Source: Litoreibacter albidus | GTDB taxonomy: Bacteria > Pseudomonadota > Alphaproteobacteria > Rhodobacterales > Rhodobacteraceae | Direction: 5' to 3' | DNA: 64,000 bases | Assembly (NCBI RefSeq): GCF_900107015.1 | Contig: NZ_FNOI01000002.1 | Location: 496,001 to 560,000 of the forward strand | Shown: piece by piece, positions 8,750 through 17,266 of the stretch | How positions within the stretch are numbered: position 1 is the first letter of the stretch | Layout: each line of letters opens with the position of its first letter | Notes under the pieces: generated by a model | Database searches by the model: none | The model's input: only the letters and a program-made list of their open reading frames with translations | What the model was told of the DNA's origin: nothing | Position numbers and translations under genes: made by a program

Positions 8750-9892
8750 ATGGTGGAATGGGGATATTGGCGGTTTCAGGTGCTTCGCAACCTACCCATA
8801 GCAATAACGGTTGCCATCATAGCGGCATCATTCGGCTGGCTGGGGCTTCGCCACATCCCGATAGAGCACACGGCGGCGGCGCGCCTCGTTCTGGAACGGC
8901 AAGTGGGCTTAACCGGCTCACCTAAAGCCCAGCGCACTTCGGAAGAAGTGCAGCACATCCAAAGCGTAATCCACGCATTAACCGCAGAAATAGGGGGTAG
9001 CGATAGTGTCGAAACCTACACGCTGGATGTGCAGACATCGCGGGACAAGCCGACCTATCTATACGTAACAGCAACAAAGCCAGCAGCGCAGGAATCGGTA
9101 GCCTTGGTGCAAACGCTCTCCAAACGCGGGGTGGAGATTAGCGACACGCTTCAGGCAAAGCAGATGGCTGCCGCCCTTAGTCGTTTGCAGGATCGTTTAA
9201 GCGACAGTCAGATTAAGCTTTCGCATGCGCAAGACGCCCTTGCGACACACAGAAGCAACGCACCAACGTCGCAACTCGACACATTGCGCGAACAGGCCGC
9301 CTTGGCACGCGCAACGCTGCGCACGCACGAGACCCAGACGGCGCAAGAAAGCCCTGCGTTAACCAAGCTAGCCGCTGATCTCGCGGCCGCGCGTAGCTTG
9401 TACTCAGACCTCCACCCGAAGGTTCGCCTGATCCGCGCGCGTATCGAGCAGGCGCAACGCACCGCCGCAACAAACGCGCCAACCCCGAAGCCCATGCAAC
9501 CGATGATGCAGCGCGTGCTAGACCTAGACGCGCAGATCGCTGGTCAAGTTCAGTACGCTGCTGTCACAAGACAGTTGGAACAAGCGTTTGACGCCGCGAG
9601 CTTCGCCAGCACGGTCGCTCATGACGCCCTCTCCACAGCGCAAAGTAAGCATTTGGCCAACCGCATTCGCCTCAAGGTCGTGGAAGACGCAAACCTCCTC
9701 GGTCGCGGTGAAGATAGCATGCGCGACATTCTCCACGGCGTCATTCTGCTCGCTGCCCTAGCAGCGGCTGGCGTGGTTTTGGTATTGCGGATCAAGTTCG
9801 ACGCACGGTTGCGGCGCCCCAGCGATCTGCACCGCACCCTAGGGCTGGTCCCCTTTGCAACCCTTCCCGATCTCGGGCCAAGTCTAAGTTAG
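8750..9892 (+). CDS. Wzz/GNVR-type polysaccharide chain-length determinant
   Basis: A 380-residue protein has an N-terminal membrane helix (residues about 17-33), a long periplasmic region rich in coiled coil, and a second helix near residues 330-348 (GVILLAALAAAGVVLVLRIK). The segment DLHPKVRLIRARIEQAQ is typical of the GNVR domain of PCP-2 co-polymerases. It has no fused kinase domain; a separate BY-kinase-like gene follows 9 bp downstream, as in split PCP-2b systems. It would set polymer length together with the polymerase-like protein. ATG 8750 was chosen because the first helix follows directly. Confidence 0.85.
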   Translation: MVEWGYWRFQVLRNLPIAITVAIIAASFGWLGLRHIPIEHTAAARLVLERQVGLTGSPKAQRTSEEVQHIQSVIHALTAEIGGSDSVETYTLDVQTSRDKPTYLYVTATKPAAQESVALVQTLSKRGVEISDTLQAKQMAAALSRLQDRLSDSQIKLSHAQDALATHRSNAPTSQLDTLREQAALARATLRTHETQTAQESPALTKLAADLAAARSLYSDLHPKVRLIRARIEQAQRTAATNAPTPKPMQPMMQRVLDLDAQIAGQVQYAAVTRQLEQAFDAASFASTVAHDALSTAQSKHLANRIRLKVVEDANLLGRGEDSMRDILHGVILLAALAAAGVVLVLRIKFDARLRRPSDLHRTLGLVPFATLPDLGPSLS

Positions 9893-9901
9893 GAGACACA
9901 C

Positions 9902-10699
9902 TTGGAGCACATCCCAAACACCGATGAGTTGTTGCGTGCGGCCCAGCGTGAGTCTACGCAGGGCACCGATCCCGTCAGTTCGACGCCGATTTCGGATCCC
10001 TCGAAAAGCTGGCTCCGCTTGACAGAAACGACATTGGACCCCGTCGCCTTGTCGCGCCACCACATCAAGTCCGCGAAACCCAGCCCTCAATCCGCGCCCT
10101 ACGACCAGCTAAGAACCCGTATGCTGAGCCACATGCGCGCGGCGGGTCACAAGCGTGTTGCCATCACCGCGCCAACGCGGGGGTGCGGCAGCTCCACCGT
10201 GACCGCCAATCTGGCTCTAAGTCTGGCCCGCCAAAGTGACCTTCGGGTCATGGTTCTCGATTTAAACCTACGACATCCAAGCCTGATCCGACTCTTTGAT
10301 CTGCATGCCGCAGGCCCGCGTTTTTCAGTCCTGTTGGGACATCGGCGCAATTTTGACAGCACCTGTCTGCGCATTGGTGACAACCTAGGACTTAGCCTGA
10401 ACCCCACCCCGATGGACGATGCGGCGGAGCGGTTGGCACACGCAAAAACCGCAGCCCTTCTGGATCATATAGATCGCGATTTCGCGCCTGACATCACGCT
10501 CCTTGATCTTGCTGCGCTCTCACCAATGGATGACGCGGTGGCGGGGTTGGCGCTGGCCGATTGCGCCTTATTGGTTGCGCGGGCAGATGTCTCGACGCGT
10601 GCAGACGTGGACATAGCAGAACGCACTATTGCGGAGCATTCGACTTGCCTCGGGGTTGTGCTCAACGGGTGTCGCCACCATGGCAAAGGGGGCGCCTGA
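9902..10699 (+). CDS. BY-kinase-like (CpsD/Wzc C-terminal type) protein with degenerate nucleotide-binding motifs
   Basis: The start is TTG 9902, with GGAGA 7 bases upstream. The fold resembles the MinD/CpsD P-loop family, with the usual order Walker A, Walker A', Walker B. The key residues differ: Walker A reads PTRGCGSSTV (residues 91-100), with Ser where the family has the catalytic Lys. Walker A' reads VLDLNLR (118-124), with Asn for the second Asp. Walker B reads LLDLAALSP (200-208), without the usual Pro-Pro. There is no C-terminal tyrosine cluster; the only Tyr is residue 67. It is probably a regulator of the Wzz-like partner rather than an active kinase. Calling it inactive is an inference from motifs. 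Confidence 0.75.
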   Translation: MEHIPNTDELLRAAQRESTQGTDPVSSTPISDPSKSWLRLTETTLDPVALSRHHIKSAKPSPQSAPYDQLRTRMLSHMRAAGHKRVAITAPTRGCGSSTVTANLALSLARQSDLRVMVLDLNLRHPSLIRLFDLHAAGPRFSVLLGHRRNFDSTCLRIGDNLGLSLNPTPMDDAAERLAHAKTAALLDHIDRDFAPDITLLDLAALSPMDDAVAGLALADCALLVARADVSTRADVDIAERTIAEHSTCLGVVLNGCRHHGKGGA

Positions 10700-11273
10700 C
10701 GTGTTTGACGCCGAACTCCCGCCGAGCCTGTTGCAAACCAAACAGCGTCTCACCCATAAAATAAGGCTCTCTCGTTTTCTGCTCTCCGTGGTAGACCCGC
10801 GGGCCTACCTTCACGCATTAAAGCTGCTGAACCATTACAACCAAACGCACGTCATTCCGCGCCGGTCTATCACAACAGGTCCGAACGCGGCCATCAGTCC
10901 GACAAGCCAGTTTGCTAACCCGTCCCGCATTAGCCTTGGCGCGCGTGCGCACGTCGGCGCCGGATGCTTCATCTGGGCAGGGCCGCATTCCGGCCGGATC
11001 GACGCGGGCGACGATTTGTTGCTTGGCCCGAACGTTCTACTTACCGCCGCGAACTACCGTTTCCGCGATGGTACGCCCGTGTCCGATCAAACGATGGACG
11101 AGGCCAGTATTCACATTGGTGACAATGTTTGGATCGGCGCAGGCGCAATCATTCTGCCGGGGTCGCGTATCGGGTCAAACGCAGTGGTCGCTGCGGGCGC
11201 GGTGGTGCGCGGCATCGTCGCCACCGGCGAGGTCGTCGCAGGTGTGCCAGCCAAGAATGCCGGGCGTCGCTGA
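10680..11273 (+). CDS. Hexapeptide-repeat O-acetyltransferase (WbbJ/Maa-like)
   Basis: ATG 10680 lies 20 bp inside the end of the kinase-like gene. The N-terminal 60 residues are helical. They are followed by hexapeptide repeats (ISLGARAHVGAGCFIW, IHIGDNVWIGAGAIILPG) and end with VVAGVPAKNAGRR. The loop after TAANYRFRDG matches the acceptor-side region of acetyltransferases such as WbbJ. It would transfer acetyl from acetyl-CoA to a sugar of the polymer. Its stop overlaps the next start (TGATG). It is the second such enzyme in the locus, which suggests a multiply acetylated polysaccharide. Confidence 0.85.
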   Translation: MAKGAPDVFDAELPPSLLQTKQRLTHKIRLSRFLLSVVDPRAYLHALKLLNHYNQTHVIPRRSITTGPNAAISPTSQFANPSRISLGARAHVGAGCFIWAGPHSGRIDAGDDLLLGPNVLLTAANYRFRDGTPVSDQTMDEASIHIGDNVWIGAGAIILPGSRIGSNAVVAAGAVVRGIVATGEVVAGVPAKNAGRR

Positions 11274-12160
11274 TGGCGCCCTTGGCCACCGTTATCATCC
11301 CCCACCACAACGACGCGACACGCCTTTCGGCCTGCCTTCGCGCCCTTGATAGGTGTGACGAACGAAGCAAGGTGGAGTTTATCGTGGTCGACAACGGCAC
11401 TCCTCCGCTTCCTGCAGTTTTCCCCGATCTTCATCAAAATACTCGCTTCCTATATGAGGCAACCGCTGGGGCTGCCAACGCCCGAAACGTCGGTGTGCAG
11501 TCAGCCGTGACCAACATCCTGATCTTCACAGATAGCGATTGCACCCCAGCCCCCGACTTCCTAACGCAAGCGATCCGAGCCGCCCGAGAGGCGGACATCA
11601 CAGGCGGCGACGTCAGGCTTACTCAGTCACACGCGAACGGCGTTACTGCGTTCGAACAGGTCTTCGCCTTCAACCAACGCCGCTACATTGAGGAGATGCA
11701 GTTCTCCGTCACCGCAAATCTGGCGACCAGTATGAACGTCTTCAACCACGTCGGCCCATTTCGCGCGGACCTGTCGGAAGACCTTGATTGGGGCCGGCGC
11801 GCCACCGCCCTCGGCTACAAGATCACCTATCAGCCGGACATGATCGTATACCACCCCTGTCGGACCACGTGGACGGAGCTACGCGCCAAATGGAACCGTA
11901 TAACAGCGGAGCTACATGGCGTTCACAATTCCGACGGGAAGCCAACTGTTCTTTGGATTTTGCGGGCGCTCGCGATGCCGCTGTCGGTGGTCGGTCACGT
12001 GCCGCGCGTTCTCTCTTCGCCTAAGCTAACCACATGGCGCGCGCGCGGCGCAGCGCTCGGCGTACTGGCGCGCCTACGCCTATGGCGCATGTTTGCAATG
12101 ATCCGGTTGACCATCCCTCAAAAGCCCGCCGAAAGACGCCGACCCAAAGGCTTTGGTTGA
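11273..12160 (+). CDS. Family 2 glycosyltransferase
   Basis: The protein starts MAPLATVIIPHHNDATRLS, has EFIVVDNGTPP, and then ILIFTDSDCTPAPDFL, where DSD is the metal- and nucleotide-binding DXD motif. FRADLSEDLDWGRRATALG supplies the catalytic acidic segment. ATG 11273 overlaps the acetyltransferase stop (TGATG), and the protein is 295 residues. The C-terminal 60 residues are basic and hydrophobic, suitable for membrane association. It is the last gene of the plus-strand half of the exopolysaccharide locus and probably extends the lipid-linked repeat unit. Confidence 0.87.
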   Translation: MAPLATVIIPHHNDATRLSACLRALDRCDERSKVEFIVVDNGTPPLPAVFPDLHQNTRFLYEATAGAANARNVGVQSAVTNILIFTDSDCTPAPDFLTQAIRAAREADITGGDVRLTQSHANGVTAFEQVFAFNQRRYIEEMQFSVTANLATSMNVFNHVGPFRADLSEDLDWGRRATALGYKITYQPDMIVYHPCRTTWTELRAKWNRITAELHGVHNSDGKPTVLWILRALAMPLSVVGHVPRVLSSPKLTTWRARGAALGVLARLRLWRMFAMIRLTIPQKPAERRRPKGFG

Positions 12161-12212
12161 AGCCAATGCCCGCGCCCCGTAGAAGAGGGGAGACCAATAG
12201 CGAGCTTGCACA

Positions 12213-13733
12213 ATGACCACGCCCAAACCAGTTGTTCTTTGTATTCTTGATGGCTGGGGGTTGTCCGAAACCACCGAGGCCAACGCACCCGCACTGGCCA
12301 ACACGCCAACGTTTGACCGACTGATGGCGACCGACCCCAGCGCGACCCTAATCACCCACGGGCCGGACGTGGGGTTGCCGAAAGGGCAAATGGGGAACTC
12401 CGAAGTGGGGCACACCAACATCGGTGCAGGCCGCGTGGTGGCTATGGACCTTGGGCAAATTGATCTCGCGATTGAGCAAGACACCTTCCAAAACGAAGCA
12501 GCACTGCAAGCTTTCATCGCCAAATTGAAAGACACCAACGGAACCGCGCACCTGATGGGCGTCGCATCCGACGGCGGCGTACATGGCCACATCACGCATA
12601 TCATCGCCGCCGCGAAAGCGCTTAGCGCGGCAGGTGTTCCAACCGTGCTGCATGCCATTACTGACGGTCGTGATGTCGCCCCGAAATCCGCGCTCGGCTA
12701 TATCGAAACGCTGGAGCGCGAGCTGCCTGACGACGTGAATATCGTGTCGGTATCCGGCCGGTACTACGCATTGGATCGGGACACCCGCTGGGACCGCGTG
12801 GAGCAGGCCTATACCGCTATGATCCTTGGCAAAGGACAGACCGCCGCCACTGCAACATCCGCGATTGAGGCGTCTTATACCCAAGACAGCACCGACGAGT
12901 TCATCCTCCCGACCGTTATTGGCAACTACACAGGTGCAAACGACGGTGACGGCGTGTTTTGTCTGAACTTCCGGGCCGACCGCGCCCGCGAAATTCTGTC
13001 AGCCATTGCCGACCCTGCGTTTGATGCGTTCGACATTGCCGCCCGCCCGAAGCTGTCCGCGTGCTTGGGGATGGTTGATTACTCCACCGCCCATAACGCA
13101 TTCATGACGACGGTTTTCCCGAAAAAGAAAATCCACAACACACTCGGCAGCTGGGTCGCGGATCACGGGCTGCGCCAGTTTCGCGTGGCGGAGACGGAAA
13201 AATACCCGCATGTCACGTTCTTCCTCAACGGCGGTAAAGAGTTACCGGAAACCGGCGAGGACCGGCACATGCCGAAAAGCCCGAAAGTGGCGACCTATGA
13301 CCTGCAACCTGAGATGTCATCTGAAGAAGTCACCGCCGATTTGGTAAGTGCGATTGAACAGCAATACGACCTCATTGTCGTGAACTTTGCGAACCCCGAT
13401 ATGGTCGGCCACACTGGCGATCTTGGGGCTGCTATCGCCGCCTGCGAAGCCGTCGATAAGGGTCTAACACAAGCCATTTCGGCGCTCGACGCCGTTGGTG
13501 GCGCGATCATCGTGACCGCGGACCACGGCAATTGCGAAACCATGGTCGACCCTGTGACAGGCGGGCCGCACACCGCGCATACCACCAACCTTGTACCGGT
13601 GATCCTTCATGGTGGTCCGAAAGGCGCATCCCTGCGCGACGGGAGGCTCGCGGATCTTGCCCCAACACTTCTGGAACTGATGGGCCTGCCTCAACCAGAC
13701 GAAATGACCGGAGTGTCACTGATCCAATCATGA
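12213..13733 (+). CDS. gpmI: 2,3-bisphosphoglycerate-independent phosphoglycerate mutase
   Basis: At 506 residues this is full length for the family. It has ILDGWG near the N-terminus (metal-binding Asp), MGNSEVGHTNIGAGR with the phosphorylated Ser63, NFANPDMVGHTGD and TADHGNCE (further Mn-binding residues). It interconverts 3- and 2-phosphoglycerate in glycolysis and gluconeogenesis. It is the first gene of a run with envC and ctpA, an arrangement seen in many alphaproteobacteria; the envC start overlaps its stop by ATGA. Confidence 0.97.
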   Translation: MTTPKPVVLCILDGWGLSETTEANAPALANTPTFDRLMATDPSATLITHGPDVGLPKGQMGNSEVGHTNIGAGRVVAMDLGQIDLAIEQDTFQNEAALQAFIAKLKDTNGTAHLMGVASDGGVHGHITHIIAAAKALSAAGVPTVLHAITDGRDVAPKSALGYIETLERELPDDVNIVSVSGRYYALDRDTRWDRVEQAYTAMILGKGQTAATATSAIEASYTQDSTDEFILPTVIGNYTGANDGDGVFCLNFRADRAREILSAIADPAFDAFDIAARPKLSACLGMVDYSTAHNAFMTTVFPKKKIHNTLGSWVADHGLRQFRVAETEKYPHVTFFLNGGKELPETGEDRHMPKSPKVATYDLQPEMSSEEVTADLVSAIEQQYDLIVVNFANPDMVGHTGDLGAAIAACEAVDKGLTQAISALDAVGGAIIVTADHGNCETMVDPVTGGPHTAHTTNLVPVILHGGPKGASLRDGRLADLAPTLLELMGLPQPDEMTGVSLIQS

Positions 13734-14857
13734 AGCAGCTGCTTGTCGCCCTCTTGCTGCTGGCAACGACCAGCCCAGCGGTTGCCCAAAGCGATCCGAT
13801 CACGACCGCCAAGCGGGCGAGCCAGATGCTTGACCACGCGGCTGACAGCCTTGTCGCCGCCGAAAGCGCGTCCGACCGCGTGGGCGCCCTGACTGAAACG
13901 GTCCGCGCCTATGAGGAGGGCCTGTCCGCCCTGCGCGAAGGTTTACGCCGCGCGTCTATCCAAGAACGCAGCATCGCGCTTGTCTTCGAGGCAAAGCGCG
14001 ACCGCCTGTCCCGTCTGCTGGGAATTTTGCAAACCATCGGAACCTCCCCCGCGCCACTGCTGATGATGCACCCGACGGGCGCAATCGGCACAGCACGGTC
14101 GGGCATGATCTTGTCCGAAGTGACCCCCGCCCTGCAGAGCGAGGCCTTAGTGCTGCGCAATCAACTGGAGGAAGTTCGCGACATTCGCAGCTTGCAGCAA
14201 AGCGCTGCGACCCAGCTGACAACCTCGCTCGCCGAAGTGCAAACCGCTCGCTCCGCGCTGTCAAAGGCTGTGGCGGACCGCGTGGACCTGCCGCGCAGCT
14301 TCACGTCGGACGCCACCCAAATGCGCGCGCTGGTCGAAAGTAGCGACACATTGCAAAGCTTTGCCTCCGGCCTAACGGACCTGAACCCCACCGACCTGAA
14401 CAACCCCGCCGATTTTGAAGCCGCAAAAGGCACGCTTGCGCTGCCGGTATCTGGTACATTGCTGCACCGCTTCAACGAAACCGACGCCGCAGGCGTAAAA
14501 CGGCCCGGCATCGTCATCGCCACGCGCGCGCAATCACTGGTCACCGCCCCGTGGCCCGCTACCTTACGCTATGCAGGGCCCCTGTTGGACTACGGCAACG
14601 TGGTCATTCTGGAGCCAAGCAAAGGGTTTTTGCTGATTCTGGCGGGCCTCGGCCAAACCTTTGGGGAGGTCGGTGAAGTCCTAGATCAAGGTGCCCCCGT
14701 TGGCTTAATGGGTGGTTTGACCCCGAATCCTGACGCTTTTTTGATCACGGCGGCCAAAGGGAGTGGCGGCAATCAACAAGAGACGCTTTATATAGAACTT
14801 AGACAAGGCGACGAGCCGGTCGATCCGGCCACTTGGTTCGCCACCAACAAGGAATGA
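13730..14857 (+). CDS. envC: Murein hydrolase activator EnvC-like (coiled coil + LytM domain)
   Basis: ATG 13730 overlaps the gpmI stop and opens a signal peptide ending near PAVAQ-SD. Residues about 25-225 are a long coiled coil. The C-terminal 120 residues are an M23/LytM domain (VSGTLLHRF, GNVVILEPSKGFLLILAGL, YIELRQG). The His and Asp zinc ligands of active M23 peptidases are absent, as in EnvC, which acts by activating amidases at the division septum rather than cutting murein itself. It is followed by ctpA after 7 bp. Confidence 0.9.
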   Translation: MKQLLVALLLLATTSPAVAQSDPITTAKRASQMLDHAADSLVAAESASDRVGALTETVRAYEEGLSALREGLRRASIQERSIALVFEAKRDRLSRLLGILQTIGTSPAPLLMMHPTGAIGTARSGMILSEVTPALQSEALVLRNQLEEVRDIRSLQQSAATQLTTSLAEVQTARSALSKAVADRVDLPRSFTSDATQMRALVESSDTLQSFASGLTDLNPTDLNNPADFEAAKGTLALPVSGTLLHRFNETDAAGVKRPGIVIATRAQSLVTAPWPATLRYAGPLLDYGNVVILEPSKGFLLILAGLGQTFGEVGEVLDQGAPVGLMGGLTPNPDAFLITAAKGSGGNQQETLYIELRQGDEPVDPATWFATNKE

Positions 14858-14864
14858 CGTCCGC

Positions 14865-16208
14865 ATGAAAAAATTTCTGATGGCAGCCACGCTGGGTACC
14901 GCCACGAGTATTCTGGTGACCACGCAATTCGCCGGCCCTCTGATCGCGCAAGAGGCGGAAAAGAAGTCCACCGTCTATGAGCAGCTCGACCTGTTCGGCG
15001 ATATATTCGAGCGCATCCGCGCCCAATATGTGGAAGACGTGGATGAGGCAGACCTGATCGAAGCCGCTATCAACGGCATGCTGACGTCGCTCGACCCGCA
15101 TTCCTCCTACCTGCCGCCCAAAGACTTCGACGACATGCGCACACAGACATCCGGCGAGTTCGGCGGCCTAGGCATCGAAGTCACGCAGGAAGACGGCTAC
15201 GTCAAAGTTGTCTCGCCCATGGATGGCACCCCCGCAGACGAGGCCGGTATGGAATCCGGTGACTTTATTACTTCTGTCGACGGCACCAGCCTGTTGGGCC
15301 TGACCTTGGAAGACGCTGTAGAAATGATGCGCGGGCCAGTTGGTTCGGAAATTCTGCTGACCGTCGTACGCGAAGGCGTGGATGAGCCGTTCGAGGTCTC
15401 CATTGTGCGCGACACCATCAAGCTGACTGCGGTGCGCTCGCGCATTGAGGGCGACTCTGTTGTGTTGCGGGTGACGACGTTCAACCGCCAGACATTCCCG
15501 AACCTGAAAGAAGGCTTGGCCGAACAGATCAAAGAAGCTGGTGGCGAAGATAAGATTAACGGCATCGTCCTTGACCTGCGCAACAACCCAGGCGGCCTGC
15601 TGACGCAAGCCATCGCCGTGTCTGACGCCTTCCTTGATAAGGGTGAAATCGTATCGACACGCGGTCGCAACCCGCGCGACAGTGAACGCTACAACGCGAC
15701 AGAGGGCGACTTGTCCAACGGTAAACCCATTGTTGTGCTGATCAACGGCGGCTCCGCCTCTGCGTCCGAGATCGTCGCAGGCGCGCTGCAAGATCACCGC
15801 CGTGCGGTTGTCGTTGGCGAAAAGAGCTTCGGCAAAGGCTCCGTGCAAACAGTTGTGCCTGTCCGTGGTGACGGCGCTATGCGCCTGACCACATCGCGTT
15901 ACTACACGCCGTCGGGCCGCTCTATTCAGGCGCTTGGCGTATCGCCGGACATCATCGTGGTGCAACCGCCCCGCCAGCCGGCGGAGGAAGAGACCGAGGA
16001 AGAAACAAAGCGCAACAGCCGTTCCGAGGCTGACCTGCGCGGCTCGCTCAGCAACAATGACAGCATCTCGGAAGACGAGCGCACGCTGCTAGAAGCGGAA
16101 CGCACCAAAGCCGAAGAAGTCGCCAAACTGCGCAAGCAGGACTACCAGCTGGCCTACGCGCTGGATGTTCTGAAAGGCCTGAGCGCCTTGGCCCCCGCTG
16201 ACAAATAA
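14865..16208 (+). CDS. ctpA: Carboxy-terminal processing protease (S41 family)
   Basis: A 447-residue exported protease with a signal or anchor segment and a PDZ domain (about 85-170, starting at GGLGIEVTQEDGYVKVVS). The S41 catalytic domain includes LDLRNNPGGLL, then NGGSASASEIVAGAL with the catalytic Ser and GEKSFGKGSVQT with the catalytic Lys. The C-terminus is a charged Glu/Lys-rich tail. It degrades or trims periplasmic proteins by recognising their C-termini, often murein hydrolases, which fits its position after envC. All catalytic residues are present. Confidence 0.96.
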   Translation: MKKFLMAATLGTATSILVTTQFAGPLIAQEAEKKSTVYEQLDLFGDIFERIRAQYVEDVDEADLIEAAINGMLTSLDPHSSYLPPKDFDDMRTQTSGEFGGLGIEVTQEDGYVKVVSPMDGTPADEAGMESGDFITSVDGTSLLGLTLEDAVEMMRGPVGSEILLTVVREGVDEPFEVSIVRDTIKLTAVRSRIEGDSVVLRVTTFNRQTFPNLKEGLAEQIKEAGGEDKINGIVLDLRNNPGGLLTQAIAVSDAFLDKGEIVSTRGRNPRDSERYNATEGDLSNGKPIVVLINGGSASASEIVAGALQDHRRAVVVGEKSFGKGSVQTVVPVRGDGAMRLTTSRYYTPSGRSIQALGVSPDIIVVQPPRQPAEEETEEETKRNSRSEADLRGSLSNNDSISEDERTLLEAERTKAEEVAKLRKQDYQLAYALDVLKGLSALAPADK

Positions 16209-16214
16209 AGGAGT

Positions 16215-16234
16215 GGGCGGGGCCACCCCCGCCC
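16215..16234 (+). other. GC-rich hairpin between ctpA and rppH
   Basis: GGGCGGGG and CCCCGCCC form a perfect 8-bp stem with a 4-base loop 10 bp before the rppH start. No T-tract follows, so it is not a canonical terminator. The rppH start has no clear Shine-Dalgarno sequence, so the hairpin could affect translation or mRNA processing. Confidence 0.5.
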
Positions 16235-16244
16235 TCCATTCGCC

Positions 16245-16727
16245 ATGACCCCAGAAGACATCGCCAAACTGCCCTACCGCCCCTGCGTAGGGATTATGCT
16301 CGTGAACAAAGATGGCTTGATTTTTGCGGCCCAACGCAAGGACAGCGACGTCGCCGCGTGGCAAATGCCCCAAGGCGGCATCGACAAAGGGGAGGCCCCT
16401 GAGGTTGCTGCCCTGCGCGAGCTAGAGGAAGAAACCGGTGTTCCCGCCGAGATGGTCACCGTTGAAGGACAAACCGACGACTGGGTGCCCTACGATCTGC
16501 CGCACGATCTTGTGCCGAATATCTGGAAAGGCCGATTTCGCGGTCAGAAGCAAAAGTGGTTCCTTTTGCGCTTCAACGGCACGGACGCCGACATCAACAT
16601 CGAGACAGACATACCGGAGTTCACCGAATGGCGCTGGATGGACACTGAAACATTGCTCGGCAACATCGTGCCGTTCAAGCGGGACGTCTACGCTAAAGTG
16701 ATCGAAGCATTCCGGCCACTCCTGTAA
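16245..16727 (+). CDS. rppH: RNA 5'-pyrophosphohydrolase (Nudix)
   Basis: A 160-residue Nudix enzyme with the signature [20 protein letters not shown] followed by TGV, which fits GX5EX7[23 protein letters not shown] at the N-terminus and WRWMDTETL near the C-terminus are typical of RppH/IalA. It removes pyrophosphate from the 5' end of transcripts, opening them to RNase E, and also hydrolyses dinucleoside polyphosphates. It lies 36 bp after ctpA, beyond a GC-rich hairpin, and probably belongs to the same transcript. Confidence 0.93.
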   Translation: MTPEDIAKLPYRPCVGIMLVNKDGLIFAAQRKDSDVAAWQMPQGGIDKGEAPEVAALRELEEETGVPAEMVTVEGQTDDWVPYDLPHDLVPNIWKGRFRGQKQKWFLLRFNGTDADINIETDIPEFTEWRWMDTETLLGNIVPFKRDVYAKVIEAFRPLL

Positions 16728-16736
16728 GATCAGCCT

Positions 16737-17210
16737 ATGATCAAACACCTCACCATAGCGGCCACGGCTCTTGCCGTCGTCGCCGGTCCCGCGAGTGCCC
16801 TATCCTGCTCTGCAACCCACCCCGTTGCGGCGTATAACGCCGTCGCCAACGCAGAGGAAAGCTTCGTCATTCTGCATGGCGAGTTCGACTTTGACGTGAA
16901 GAAAGTGCCGGACGTGAACGCCCCACCTGTCGAGGCCCGCATCCCGACGCAGTTCACAGGCAAGCTGCTCACCGGTGACGGGTTTACCGACGACGTAGAG
17001 GTGGCCGTGACCCTCGCCCTAAGCTGCGTAGGCCCATGGTGCGCCCGCGTGTCGCCCAAGACGGATTACTTGGCATATGTTCTTCAAACCGAGGAAGAGC
17101 TGATCTTTAGCGTTGATCCTTGCTACGCCTTCGCATTTTCAAATCCGGCCGATGAGTACATCGAAGCAATTGAACAATGCGCCGCTGGCGGCGACTGCGA
17201 ACCGAAGTAA
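16737..17210 (+). CDS. Secreted Cys-rich hypothetical protein
   Basis: A 157-residue protein of unknown function. It has a clear signal peptide (residues 1-21, ending VAGPASA-LSC) and six cysteines in the mature part (in LSC, LSCVGPWC, DPC, EQC and GDC), which suggests disulfide bonds in the periplasm. The rest is probably a small beta-rich domain. It starts 9 bp after rppH and is the last gene before a strong terminator. I do not recognise the family. Confidence 0.75.
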   Translation: MIKHLTIAATALAVVAGPASALSCSATHPVAAYNAVANAEESFVILHGEFDFDVKKVPDVNAPPVEARIPTQFTGKLLTGDGFTDDVEVAVTLALSCVGPWCARVSPKTDYLAYVLQTEEELIFSVDPCYAFAFSNPADEYIEAIEQCAAGGDCEPK

Positions 17211-17226
17211 CCACAGTCTTGTAGTG

Positions 17227-17258
17227 AAAAGGGCGGGAAGATTATTCCCGCCCTTTTT
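17227..17258. terminator. Bidirectional rho-independent terminator
   Basis: AAAAGGGCGGGAA, a short GATTA loop and TTCCCGCCCTTTTT form a stem flanked by A- and T-tracts. It sits between the convergent secreted-protein gene and gltB, so it can end transcription from both sides. Confidence 0.92.
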
Positions 17259-17266
17259 CGCGTCAT

